From Nocardia arizonensis (GTDB lineage: Bacteria > Actinomycetota > Actinomycetes > Mycobacteriales > Mycobacteriaceae): a DNA stretch of 64,000 nucleotides. The stretch is taken from NCBI RefSeq assembly GCF_001310275.1, contig NZ_LGYZ01000067.1, forward strand, positions 186,001-250,000, in the 5' to 3' direction. Positions 7,858 to 16,305 of the stretch are shown in pieces. Position 1 is the stretch's first letter, and every line of letters begins with the position of its first letter. The position numbers and the translations under genes are program-made. Under the pieces are notes generated by a model that saw nothing but the letters and a program-made list of their open reading frames with translations, was not told where the DNA came from and did not search any database.

Positions 7858-10431
7858 ATGTCCGCACCCAACCTGACTCGCGAACAGGCGATAGAACGCG
7901 CCGCCACGGTGCAGGTCGAGAACTACCGCATCGAACTCGACCTGACCGACGGGTCGGGGAAACCGGGTGAGCAGACCTTCTTCTCACGCAGCACGGTCGC
8001 CTTCACGGCGACACCGGGGGCGAGCACCTTCATCGACATCGTCGCCCGCGGGGTGCGCTCGGCCGTGCTCAACGGCGTCGCGCTCGATGTGTCGGACTAC
8101 GACGAGTCGACCGGCATCCCCCTGGACGACCTTGCCGGGCGCAACGAACTCGTGGTCGAGGCCGACTGCGAGTACTCCCACACCGGCGAAGGTCTGCACC
8201 GGTTCGTAGACCCCGCCGACGGCGCGGTCTACCTGTACTCGCAGTTCGAAACCGCCGACGCCAAGCGCATGTTCGCCTGCTTCGACCAGCCCGACCTCAA
8301 GGCCACCTTCGACATATCGGTCACCGCCGACCCGACCTGGCATGTCATCTCCAACGGCGCGGTGGTCGAGACCGTGCGCGCCGAACCCGGCCACCACCTG
8401 TTCCGCACCACCCCGCGCATGAGCACCTATCTGGTCGCGCTGATCGCGGGACCCTACGCGCAGTGGACCGACGCCTATACCGACGACCACGGCACCATTC
8501 CGCTCGGCATCTACTGCCGCGCCTCGCTGGCCGAGCACATGGACGCCGGTCGGCTGTTCACCGAGACCAAACAGGGTTTCGGCTTCTACCACGCGAAGTT
8601 CGGCGTGCCATACGCCTTCGGCAAATACGACCAGCTGTTCGTGCCGGAATTCAACGCGGGCGCGATGGAGAACGCGGGCGCGGTGACCTTTCTCGAGGAC
8701 TACGTCTTCCGCTCCAAGGTCACCAGGGCCTCCTACGAGCGCCGCGCCGAGACCGTCCTGCACGAGATGGCGCACATGTGGTTCGGCGATCTCGTCACCA
8801 TGAAGTGGTGGGACGATCTGTGGCTCAACGAGTCCTTCGCCACCTTCGCCTCGGTGCTGTGCCAGTCCGAGGCCACCGAGTACACCAATGCCTGGACCAC
8901 CTTCGCCAATGTCGAGAAGTCGTGGGCCTACCGCCAGGACCAGCTGCCCTCCACCCACCCCATCGCCGCCGACATCCCCGACTTGGCGGCGGTCGAGGTG
9001 AACTTCGACGGAATCACCTACGCCAAGGGCGCTTCGGTGCTCAAGCAACTGGTGGCCTACGTCGGGCTCGACCCGTTCCTCGCGGGACTGCGCGCGTACT
9101 TCGCCGACCACGCCTACGGCAACGCGACCTTCGACGACCTGCTGGCCGCGCTGGAGAAGTCCTCCGGTCGCGACCTGTCCGACTGGGGGGCGCAGTGGCT
9201 CAAGACCACCGGCCTGAACATCCTGCGCCCCGATTTCGAGGTCGATCCCGGCGGACGCTTCACCCGATTCGCCGTCGTCCAGGAGGGCGCGCGGCCCGGC
9301 GCCGGGGAGTACCGCGTGCACCGGCTCGCCATCGGCATCTACGGTGAGCGCGACGGAAAGCTGGTACGCACCCACCGCGTCGAACTCGACCTCGAGGCGG
9401 CCGAACGCACCGAGGTGCCCGAGCTGGTCGGAGTCGAGAACGGCCAGTTCGTGCTCGTCAACGACGGCGACCTCACCTACTGCTCGGTCCGGCTCGACCC
9501 GGATTCCCTCGACGTGGTGCTGCACCGCATCCACCAGATCGTCGAACCGCTGCCGCGCACCCTGGCGTGGTCGGCGGCATGGGAGATGACCCGCCAGGCC
9601 GAGATGCGCGCCCGCGATTTCGTCGGCCTCGTCCAGCGCGGAATCGAGGCGGAATCGGAGATCGGCGTGGTACAGCGGCTGCTCATGCAGGCGCATACCG
9701 CCATCGGCAGCTACGCCGATCCGAGCTGGGCGACCGAGACCGGCTGGCCCGCATTCGCCGACCGGCTGCTCGAACTCGCCCGCGCCGCCGAGCCCGGTTC
9801 GGACCGTCAACTGGCCTTCGTCAACGCCCTGACCGGCGCGAAACTCGAACCGCGGCACCTCGACACGCTGGCGGCGCTGCGCGAGGGCGAGCCCGCCGGA
9901 CTCGACGGGCTCGTGGTCGACACCGACCTGCGCTGGCGCATCGTCGCCGCGCTGGCCGCCGCGGGCCGCATAGACGCCGACGGCCTCGACACCCCCGTCA
10001 TCGACGGCGAACTCGCCAACGACAACACCGCCGCGGGCAAGCGCCAAGCCGCCGCGGCGGCCACCGCGCGTCCGATAGCGGAGGTCAAGGAAAAGGCATG
10101 GGCGACGGTCATGGGCGACGACACCGTGCCCAACATCACCGCGCGCGCCATCGTCGGCGGCTTCGCTCCCGCCGGACAGGCCGAATTGCTCGGTTCCTTC
10201 GTCGAACGGTATTTCGCCGATATCCCGGGTGTGTGGGAGCGGCGTTCCAGCGAAGTCGCCCAGACCGTGGTCGTCGGTCTGTATCCCGCGTGGGCCATCA
10301 GCGAGGAGGCGGTCGCCATCGCCGACAAGTTCCTCGCGGGCGACCACCCGCCCGCGCTGCGCCGCCTGGTCAGCGAGGGTAAGGCCGGTATCGAACGCGC
10401 ACTGCGGGCCCGCGCCTTCGACGCCCGGTAA
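7858..10431 (+). CDS. pepN: Aminopeptidase N (M1 family)
   Basis: Zinc aminopeptidase of 857 aa that removes N-terminal residues from peptides in the cytosol. The exopeptidase motif GAMEN is in NAGAMENAGAVTF; the zinc site is His302-Glu303-x2-His306 with Glu325 eighteen residues on (WWDDLWLNE). An ERAP1-like C-terminal domain fills residues about 520-850. ATG 7858 has GAAGGAG 6 nt upstream. It matches Rv2467 of M. tuberculosis in content and in its place next to the DUF5130 gene. A strong hairpin follows the stop. Confidence 0.97.
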   Translation: MSAPNLTREQAIERAATVQVENYRIELDLTDGSGKPGEQTFFSRSTVAFTATPGASTFIDIVARGVRSAVLNGVALDVSDYDESTGIPLDDLAGRNELVVEADCEYSHTGEGLHRFVDPADGAVYLYSQFETADAKRMFACFDQPDLKATFDISVTADPTWHVISNGAVVETVRAEPGHHLFRTTPRMSTYLVALIAGPYAQWTDAYTDDHGTIPLGIYCRASLAEHMDAGRLFTETKQGFGFYHAKFGVPYAFGKYDQLFVPEFNAGAMENAGAVTFLEDYVFRSKVTRASYERRAETVLHEMAHMWFGDLVTMKWWDDLWLNESFATFASVLCQSEATEYTNAWTTFANVEKSWAYRQDQLPSTHPIAADIPDLAAVEVNFDGITYAKGASVLKQLVAYVGLDPFLAGLRAYFADHAYGNATFDDLLAALEKSSGRDLSDWGAQWLKTTGLNILRPDFEVDPGGRFTRFAVVQEGARPGAGEYRVHRLAIGIYGERDGKLVRTHRVELDLEAAERTEVPELVGVENGQFVLVNDGDLTYCSVRLDPDSLDVVLHRIHQIVEPLPRTLAWSAAWEMTRQAEMRARDFVGLVQRGIEAESEIGVVQRLLMQAHTAIGSYADPSWATETGWPAFADRLLELARAAEPGSDRQLAFVNALTGAKLEPRHLDTLAALREGEPAGLDGLVVDTDLRWRIVAALAAAGRIDADGLDTPVIDGELANDNTAAGKRQAAAAATARPIAEVKEKAWATVMGDDTVPNITARAIVGGFAPAGQAELLGSFVERYFADIPGVWERRSSEVAQTVVVGLYPAWAISEEAVAIADKFLAGDHPPALRRLVSEGKAGIERALRARAFDAR

Positions 10432-10440
10432 GAGCGAAAC

Positions 10441-10474
10441 GGGGTGGATCGGCTCCCACGAGCCGATCCACCCC
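10441..10474. terminator. Bidirectional 15-bp perfect hairpin terminator
   Basis: GGGGTGGATCGGCTC and GAGCCGATCCACCCC form a perfect 15-bp stem around the loop CCAC. It lies 9 nt after the pepN stop and 16 nt after the end of the convergent DUF5130 gene, and has no T-tract on either side. Confidence 0.85.
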
Positions 10475-10490
10475 GAACGCTATCCTTCGC

Positions 10491-10955
10491 TCAGCGCCCG
10501 ATCGCGGCCGCCATGACGCGAATCGCCGAGACGAGTCCGTCGATCATCTCGCCCTGCCGGAACGAGCTCAGCGCGGCGGTGACGCCCAGCTGGCAGACGC
10601 GGTCGTTGGCGCGGTCGGCCACCTCGCTGCCGGAGCGGACCTCGATGACCTTCTCGTTCGGCGACACGGCGAGGAGCACCGAACGGGCCGCCTCCGGGGT
10701 CGCGGGGAAGATGGCGTCCACACCCGCGGCCGGATCGGCCCCCAGGTCGCCGATGTAGACGTTGAACCGCACCTTGGTGGCCCTGGTGGCCTCGGTGAGC
10801 ACATTGTCCATGGCGAGCCGCTCGTCGTCGCTGAACGGCACCTCCTTGAACACATCGCCCGCCTCGTGCACCCCCGAGACCCGACCGCTGCTGGTCAGTG
10901 CGTATCCGTGCGGCAGGTCGGATTCGACCACCGCGGGCCAATTAGAACTTGCCAC
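10491..10955 (-). CDS. DUF5130 (TPM-like) family protein, Rv2468c-like
   Basis: A 154-aa protein of unknown function. It has no signal peptide or membrane segment. The central region (about 55-115) with KVRFNVYIGDLG and PNEKVIEVRSGSEVADRAND resembles TPM-domain proteins, and homologues occur throughout the mycobacteria. Start GTG 10955 has GGAGG 8 nt upstream. The first 14 nt overlap the end of the upstream small membrane protein gene, so the two are co-transcribed and probably coupled. Confidence 0.85.
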   Translation of the reverse strand: MASSNWPAVVESDLPHGYALTSSGRVSGVHEAGDVFKEVPFSDDERLAMDNVLTEATRATKVRFNVYIGDLGADPAAGVDAIFPATPEAARSVLLAVSPNEKVIEVRSGSEVADRANDRVCQLGVTAALSSFRQGEMIDGLVSAIRVMAAAIGR

Positions 10956-11220
10956 TTGCCCGGCCTCCGATCAGATCCGCCGCGGACGCTTCGATGGCGG
11001 CGTGGTCGCCGTGCGCCCCGGCACTACCGTGGTGGCCGTGTCCGGTCACCTCGTCGGTCGCACTCCACAGGACCGGCGGCTGAGTCCACTTCTGACCGAG
11101 GTCGAAATGGGTCGGCTTGTCACCGGCCAGTGGCTTACCGAGATACGACAATCCGGCGATGGCGCCGTAGACCACGAGTGGAATGCCGCCGAAAATCAGC
11201 ACTGTCTCGAGAATGCTCAC
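10942..11220 (-). CDS. ctaJ: Small membrane protein, probable aa3-type cytochrome oxidase subunit CtaJ
   Basis: A 92-aa protein with one N-terminal transmembrane helix (about 3-24, LETVLIFGGIPLVVYGAIAG), then a polar domain with KWTQPPVLWSATDE and a His/Gly-rich tail. The layout and the position beside DUF5130/pepN match the small subunit CtaJ seen in the M. smegmatis III2-IV2 respiratory supercomplex, from memory. If so it is an accessory subunit on the cytochrome aa3 oxidase in the plasma membrane. GTG 11220 was chosen because the helix begins there; no clear Shine-Dalgarno is visible. The family assignment is inferred from layout and context. Confidence 0.6.
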   Translation of the reverse strand: MSILETVLIFGGIPLVVYGAIAGLSYLGKPLAGDKPTHFDLGQKWTQPPVLWSATDEVTGHGHHGSAGAHGDHAAIEASAADLIGGRASGKF

Positions 11221-11291
11221 GAAGCAACGGTATCCGATCGGCTGTAGTAGATCATCCACCCGGTCGAACCGGGAGCGATCCGTGTCGAGGA

Positions 11292-12908
11292 TCAGGTCAG
11301 CCAGGCGGCCGCGTCCGGCGGCAGCTGACCCTCCACCAAGGCCGCGCTGGCCAGCAGCACATCACCCGGCGGCAGCGGAATCGGCCCCGCGGTGGTGTTG
11401 AGTACACAGATCAACCCGCCCGGACGGCGGAAGGCCAGACATCCCTTCGGGCTGCCGTACCACTCCACGCTCGCGCCGGAGAACTCGCGCCGAGCGCCGC
11501 GCAGTTCGATCGCCATGCGATACAGCGACACCGTGGAGCCGAGTTCCTCCAACTGCGACTCCACCGTGAGCGCGGCCCATTCCGGCGGTGCGGGCAGCCA
11601 CGAGGTCGCCGCCGAGGTGAAGCCGAACGGCGGGGTGTCGCCCTCCCACGGCAGCGGCACCCGGCAGCCGTCACGGCCGCGATCGGTGTGTCCCGAGCGC
11701 TCCCACACCGGGTCCTGGAGCACCTCTTCGGGCAGATCGTCCACATTCGGCAATCCGAGTTCGGAGCCGTTGTAGAGGAACACCGTGCCGGGCAGTGCCA
11801 ATTCGACCATCATCATGGCCTTGGCGCGGGCAACACCGCGCGGGCCACCGCCGTAGCGGGTGACCTCGCGCGCGATGTCGTGATTGGACAGCGTCCAGGT
11901 CGGCGTCGCCCCGACCGGCGCCACCGCGTCCAGCGAATTGTCGATGGCCGAACGCACGGCCTCGGCGTCGAACGGGGTCTCGGCGAGGCGGAAATTGAAG
12001 GCCAGATGCAGTTCGTCGGAACGCACGTACTCGCCGAAACGGGTGTTGTCGTCGACCCACACCTCGCCGATGGACACCGCGTGCGGATATTCGTCGAGAA
12101 CCTTGCGGAAACGTCGGTGGATCTCGTGTACGCCGGGATTGTTGAACCGCGGATCGTCGTCGTCGTGCACCAGCATCTTGGTCGACACCGCGGCCATATC
12201 GGGCAGTCCCGACGGCTTGGCCATACCGTGCGCGACGTCGATGCGGAAACCGTCGACGCCGCGGTCGAGCCAGAACCGCAGCGTCTGCTCGAAATCGGCG
12301 ATGACCTCGGGATTCTCCCAGTTCAGATCGGGCTGCTCGGAAGCGAAGATGTGCAGGTACCACTGACCGGGCGTGCCGTCGGGTTCGGTGACGCGCGTCC
12401 AGGCCGGGCCGCCGAAGATGCTGGGCCAGTTGTTGGGCGGTTCGGAACCGTCGGGGCCGCGGCCGTCGCGGAAGATGTAGCGGGCGCGTTCGCCGCTGCC
12501 GGGCGGGGACTGCACGGCGGCCGCGAACCACGGGTGCTGATCACTGGTGTGGTTGGGCACCAGATCCATGGTGACCTTGATGCCGCGCCCGTGCGCGTCG
12601 GCGATCAGGGCGTCCATCGCGGCCATCCCGCCGAACAGCGGATCGATATCGCGCGGGTCGGCCACGTCGTAACCGCCGTCGGCCATCGGGGAGCGCATGA
12701 CCGGGCAGATCCACAGCGCGTCGATACCGAGCAGTTCCAGATACCCCAGCTTCTCTCTGACACCGCCGAGGTCGCCGACGCCGTCGCCGTCGGAGTCCGC
12801 GAAGGATCGGGGGTAGACCTGGTAGAACACGGCCGAACGCCACCACGGTTGTCCTTGGCCGTCAACCGGCGCGTTGCCCTCCACCGGCGCGGCTGGTGAT
12901 TCTGTCAC
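11292..12908 (-). CDS. aglA: GH13 alpha-glucosidase (oligo-1,6-glucosidase type)
   Basis: Cytosolic glycoside hydrolase family 13 enzyme of about 538 aa that hydrolyses alpha-1,4/1,6-linked glucose from small oligosaccharides. It opens with PWWRSAVFYQVYPRSFADSD. The catalytic nucleophile is Asp224 (GFRIDVAHG), the acid/base Glu282 (GEVWV) and the transition-state Asp344 (SNHD). Start set at GTG 12908, with a CACTAT hexamer 7 nt upstream; ATG 12935 in the same frame is an alternative. It lies 71 nt upstream of the ctaJ-like gene on the same strand. It corresponds to Rv2471 but runs in the opposite relative direction. Confidence 0.9.
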   Translation of the reverse strand: MTESPAAPVEGNAPVDGQGQPWWRSAVFYQVYPRSFADSDGDGVGDLGGVREKLGYLELLGIDALWICPVMRSPMADGGYDVADPRDIDPLFGGMAAMDALIADAHGRGIKVTMDLVPNHTSDQHPWFAAAVQSPPGSGERARYIFRDGRGPDGSEPPNNWPSIFGGPAWTRVTEPDGTPGQWYLHIFASEQPDLNWENPEVIADFEQTLRFWLDRGVDGFRIDVAHGMAKPSGLPDMAAVSTKMLVHDDDDPRFNNPGVHEIHRRFRKVLDEYPHAVSIGEVWVDDNTRFGEYVRSDELHLAFNFRLAETPFDAEAVRSAIDNSLDAVAPVGATPTWTLSNHDIAREVTRYGGGPRGVARAKAMMMVELALPGTVFLYNGSELGLPNVDDLPEEVLQDPVWERSGHTDRGRDGCRVPLPWEGDTPPFGFTSAATSWLPAPPEWAALTVESQLEELGSTVSLYRMAIELRGARREFSGASVEWYGSPKGCLAFRRPGGLICVLNTTAGPIPLPPGDVLLASAALVEGQLPPDAAAWLT

Positions 12909-13146
12909 GTCCGCAATAGTGCCAAAGAATTTCACCGAATTCTCTCAGGCAACGCCATAACATCGAAATCCCGCAAACCGTCAGCGTCGCCGCGCTCGCA
13001 CAGCAGGTAGCCGGGTCACACCCGCCGCACCACCGCAACCCCCCTCGACGCAGCGCCGGATCCCATATATCAGCGAATTCACCGCCACCGCGAAATCGCG
13101 ATATGCGTCACGTTCTGCGCGGTGTCGTCCGCCCGCTTTGCGGCCC

Positions 13147-13551
13147 TCAGAACGGGGAGTTCACCAGGGAATGGGCCGCCATCTCCAGATAGTCGAGCAG
13201 CGCCTTGCGGTGTTCGTCGTCGAGGACCTCGGGCTCGATCTCGGCAACGCCGACGCGCATGCACCGCAACCACGCGTCGCGCTCGATCGGACCGACCTTG
13301 AACGGCATGTGCCGCATCCGCAGCCGCGGATGCCCGCGTTCGTCGGAATAGGTGCGCGGACCGCCCCAGTACTGTTCGAGGAACATGCGCAACCGCCGCT
13401 CGGCCGGGCCGAGATCCTGCTCGGGATACAGCGGACGCAGCACCTCGTCGGCGGCCACCTCGCGGTAGAACGCGGCGACGATTCGCCGGAAGGTCTCCGC
13501 ACCGCCGACCGCGTCGTAGAACGAAGTCGCCGTCTGCTCGCCCGTGCTCAT
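13147..13551 (-). CDS. glbO: Group II truncated haemoglobin (trHbO)
   Basis: Haem protein of 134 aa binding O2 and ligands at the membrane-associated respiratory chain in mycobacteria. All four key residues align with M. tuberculosis trHbO at a constant offset of 6: Tyr29 (B10), Tyr42 (CD1), His81 (proximal F8, in RMRHMPF) and Trp94 (G8). ATG 13551 is preceded by GAGAGG. The gene lies upstream of aglA on the same strand, a pairing also found in mycobacteria, and is divergent from the HNH gene. Confidence 0.95.
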   Translation of the reverse strand: MSTGEQTATSFYDAVGGAETFRRIVAAFYREVAADEVLRPLYPEQDLGPAERRLRMFLEQYWGGPRTYSDERGHPRLRMRHMPFKVGPIERDAWLRCMRVGVAEIEPEVLDDEHRKALLDYLEMAAHSLVNSPF

Positions 13552-13716
13552 CTGATCCTCTCCCTCGCCGAATCCACCGACGTCCATTGTGCCCGCTCGC
13601 CCGCACTTGGCCTCGCGGCGGCGCTTCAGCAGCAGTTAACCGAACATTGTGCGAAATCACCGTGCAATCGGCCGGTTTCCGTGGTCAACTGGGGAGCAGT
13701 CCCAGCGGAGGTCCCC

Positions 13717-14424
13717 ATGAAGCAGCGGCACGGCCGATCACACGAGGTCAGGGCACACCGACAACTCCAGCCCGCCGACGTCCACAGTCGTGGGTCGGGG
13801 GCCACTCCGCTGCACATTTTGTCCGACCATCATCCGGGGGCGCATCGCCCCGCCGAGACCGTCCATCACGGTCCGCACCTGACTTCGATTCCCACCGAGA
13901 CCGTCAACTGGTTGAAGCGCCGGGTGTTGCTTCTGAACGCCACCTACGAGCCGCTCACCGCATTGTCCGCTCGTCGCGCGGTCATCCTGCTGATCTGCGA
14001 CAAAGCCGACGCCGTCCATCACAACGACGAGGGTCCGGTAGTCCATTCCGCCGCGGCCGAGGTCGCGATTCCATCCGTCATCCGACTGCGCAACTACGTG
14101 CACGTCCCCTATCGCGCCCGCGTTCCCATGACGCGAGCCGCCCTCATGCACCGTGACCGCTACCGCTGCGGTTACTGCGGCGGCAAGGCCGAGACCATCG
14201 ACCACGTCATTCCGCGCAGCCGCGGCGGCGAGCACTCCTGGGAGAACTGCGTCGCCAGCTGCGCACCGTGCAACCACCGCAAGGCCGACAAACTGCTCAG
14301 CGAACTGGGCTGGACCCTGCGGGCGCCCCTGGTCTCGCCCAAGGGTCCGCACTGGCGGCTGCTGTCCACCACCGCCGAACTCGACCCGGTGTGGTTGCAG
14401 TACCTCGGCGAGGGCGCGGCCTGA
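13717..14424 (+). CDS. HNH endonuclease (Rv2469c-like)
   Basis: A 235-aa protein with a C-terminal HNH nuclease domain. Zinc ligands are Cys151/Cys154 and Cys182/Cys185; the nuclease motif has Asp162-His163 and Asn177. The middle part (LLLNATYEPLTALSARRAVI, about 71-90) is the conserved N-terminal block of this stand-alone actinobacterial HNH family, whose cellular role is not known. ATG 13717 has GGAGG 6 nt upstream. The first about 55 residues are low in similarity and rich in His/Arg. It converges with the short cupin gene with only 3 nt between the stops. Confidence 0.9.
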   Translation: MKQRHGRSHEVRAHRQLQPADVHSRGSGATPLHILSDHHPGAHRPAETVHHGPHLTSIPTETVNWLKRRVLLLNATYEPLTALSARRAVILLICDKADAVHHNDEGPVVHSAAAEVAIPSVIRLRNYVHVPYRARVPMTRAALMHRDRYRCGYCGGKAETIDHVIPRSRGGEHSWENCVASCAPCNHRKADKLLSELGWTLRAPLVSPKGPHWRLLSTTAELDPVWLQYLGEGAA

Positions 14425-14427
14425 CAC

Positions 14428-14667
14428 TCAGGTGTACTCGACGACCAGCGTCGCCCAGGTCCCGGCGGCCAGCGCCTCGAAGAGGTGCGGCGCGTCGCCG
14501 GGATAGGCGATGTAGTCGCCCGGCTCGAGTTCCACCGGGGCCGCACTCGGGCCGACCAGCGCCCGCCCCGCCGCGAGCAGCACATGTTCGACGACCCCCG
14601 TGATGTGCGGATCGGATTCGCGAGCATGGCCGGGTGGCCAAGCGGCCGTGGCCGCGGCCGCGATCAC
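14428..14667 (-). CDS. Short single-cupin protein, possibly the remnant of an HTH-cupin regulator
   Basis: A 79-aa protein made of one small cupin core: HITGVVEHVLLAAGRALVGP, then VELEPGDYIAYPGDAPHLFEAL. It closely resembles the C-terminal half of XRE-cupin transcription regulators (usually about 190 aa), but the frame contains no helix-turn-helix and runs into a stop about 75 nt upstream. GTG 14667 has AGGAG 4 nt before it, so a free-standing product is possible. I cannot decide between a genuine mini-cupin and a truncated gene. Confidence 0.55.
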   Translation of the reverse strand: MIAAAATAAWPPGHARESDPHITGVVEHVLLAAGRALVGPSAAPVELEPGDYIAYPGDAPHLFEALAAGTWATLVVEYT

Positions 14668-14902
14668 GGCACTCCTGCGCCTACTCGGCGCCTCGTGAGT
14701 CGCCGGGAGGTTCGGTGCTCGGCGGGTTATGCCACGTCAGCGAAATCCGGGTCGCGAATGCCCGCGTGACTCCACCGGTCGGGTTCTTCGCCGTATCCGC
14801 ACCGAGGCAATGCGCCGCTCCCGTGCCCGCACCGCCGGTTCGGGCGGCGAGGGATTGCACCTCGCGGTGGCGAGGTGCCCGATACCGGCAAATGCCTACC
14901 GG

Positions 14903-15571
14903 TCAGTTCGGGGTCAGGGGGATGGCGCCGCCTCGGCGGCGGGCCACCGATCCATAGCGCGCGTCGAGACGCAGCCAGGTCGCGGTGGCGCGGACCCGGA
15001 CTATCTCGGTGGGCGGGATGCGCCGGGCCTCGGTCTTGTCGCCCGAATGGGGGATGAAATCCATTGCGGTGAGCGCGAACACGACTCGCATGGGGACTTC
15101 CACCGAGGCATTGTCCGCCGTGGCGGTCAGGACCGTCTGGTCCAGCAGGGATGCGGGCGGGCCGTGCGAACTGCCGTGTTCCTTGGCCAACTCGGCGCCG
15201 CGTTCGGCCAATTCCACCAGGGAGCGGGCAGGCACGTCATCGATGTGGGCGAAGCCATCGGCGGGCGGCAGGGCACCACGCCAGGCCGAATCCATCGAAT
15301 AGCCCAGGTCGATCGGGCTGCCCGAGCCGAGACCCGCCAGCACCAGATCCGCACCGATGGTCACGTCGTCGACGCCGAGTTCGGCCAGTACCGTGCGCAC
15401 CGCCAGCGCCTCGAATCCGGTGCCGACCCAGGCCGAGACGTACCGGTCGCCCCGTCTGCGCAACCGCACTACCACGGCGGGGTCGAGCCGGATGGCACGG
15501 GTCAGGAAGGTGGCCAGATTTTCGCGTTCGGCCGGATCGGTCACGTACAGCACGCGCTGCTCGGACACCAT
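14903..15571 (-). CDS. Conserved hypothetical protein (Rv2474c-like)
   Basis: A soluble protein of 222 aa with no recognised domain. The N-terminal half (EQRVLYVTDPAERENLATFL through FEALAVRTVLAELGVDDV) has alternating strands and helices; the C-terminus ends in an Arg-rich segment. A homologue occupies the same place upstream of the thioesterase and gdh in M. tuberculosis. Start ATG 15571 has ACAGGA about 9 nt upstream; the next codon is GTG, also possible. It lies 57 nt after the thioesterase gene in the same direction. Confidence 0.8.
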   Translation of the reverse strand: MVSEQRVLYVTDPAERENLATFLTRAIRLDPAVVVRLRRRGDRYVSAWVGTGFEALAVRTVLAELGVDDVTIGADLVLAGLGSGSPIDLGYSMDSAWRGALPPADGFAHIDDVPARSLVELAERGAELAKEHGSSHGPPASLLDQTVLTATADNASVEVPMRVVFALTAMDFIPHSGDKTEARRIPPTEIVRVRATATWLRLDARYGSVARRRGGAIPLTPN

Positions 15572-15628
15572 CTAGAACGGTCCTGTCATCGTCACGCCAG
15601 TAGGTTCAGCGCTGTTCCGCGGCCTCGT

Positions 15629-16099
15629 TCAGCGATCCATCCATTCGGCCAGGTACCCGCGCTCGGCGTCGGAGAGCCTGCGCAGTCGCTGGGTCTTGAT
15701 ATCGAAGGCGGCGATCTGGGTGGAAGCGAGCACCGCGGGTGCGGACTCCTCGGCGGCGCCGTTGGCGCGCACCTCGTAGCCGACGGTGAAGTCGACCGCC
15801 CGGATCTGCTCGATCCACATGGCGATATCGAGCGGGGTGTCTTCGTGGCGCAACTGGCCCCGGTAGCGCACCCGCAGATCGGCGAGTACGCAGCCCTCAC
15901 GCAGCGAGGCGGTGGGTCTGCCATCCTCGAACAACCAGGGAATGCGGGCCTCCTCCAACAGTGTCACCATGCGGGCGTGATTGACGTGCTGGAACACGTC
16001 CATATCCGACCACCGGATCTCGACCTTGGCGTGAAAGCGCCTGGGCAGCACGCCGGCTCCCCCTTCGCCGCTCCCCCTACCGTTCACAGAACTCGTCAC
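15629..16099 (-). CDS. Hotdog-fold acyl-CoA thioesterase (4HBT family, Rv2475c-like)
   Basis: A 156-aa thioesterase of the 4-hydroxybenzoyl-CoA thioesterase superfamily. The active-site segment is Asp36-x3-His40-x-Asn42 in WSDMDVFQHVNHARM, with the long hotdog helix after it; the acyl-CoA substrate is unknown. Start GTG 16099 was chosen from GGAGG 7 nt upstream; the frame is open another 51 codons without similarity. It lies downstream of gdh but behind that gene's terminator hairpin, so it probably has its own promoter. Confidence 0.88.
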   Translation of the reverse strand: MTSSVNGRGSGEGGAGVLPRRFHAKVEIRWSDMDVFQHVNHARMVTLLEEARIPWLFEDGRPTASLREGCVLADLRVRYRGQLRHEDTPLDIAMWIEQIRAVDFTVGYEVRANGAAEESAPAVLASTQIAAFDIKTQRLRRLSDAERGYLAEWMDR

Positions 16100-16261
16100 C
16101 GTGACACCTCCGATTGGGCGCCCGACCCACCCCGCGTCGCGGCCGCCACATTGCGGCCGTACAGCGGAGCGAGACCGTGGTCGCCGGACTCGATCACCGA
16201 CCAGTATGGCAACGTCCGGCGGGTCGATCACCGCGGGGCACGCCCGCACCATCAGCCCTGT

Positions 16262-16297
16262 GCGGTACGGCTCGGCGATCGGGCCGAGCCGTACCGC
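16262..16297 (-). terminator. Perfect 15-bp hairpin terminator downstream of gdh
   Basis: GCGGTACGGCTCGGC pairs with GCCGAGCCGTACCGC around the 6-nt loop GATCGG, beginning 8 nt after the gdh stop codon. Confidence 0.8.
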
Positions 16298-16305
16298 GGT
16301 CCGGT

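Noticed and set aside
7984..10347. 787-codon open frame on - opposite pepN
   Set aside because: Antisense shadow; pepN has complete catalytic motifs.
10866..12899. 677-codon open frame on + across DUF5130, ctaJ and aglA
   Set aside because: Antisense shadow across three genes with clear homology on -.
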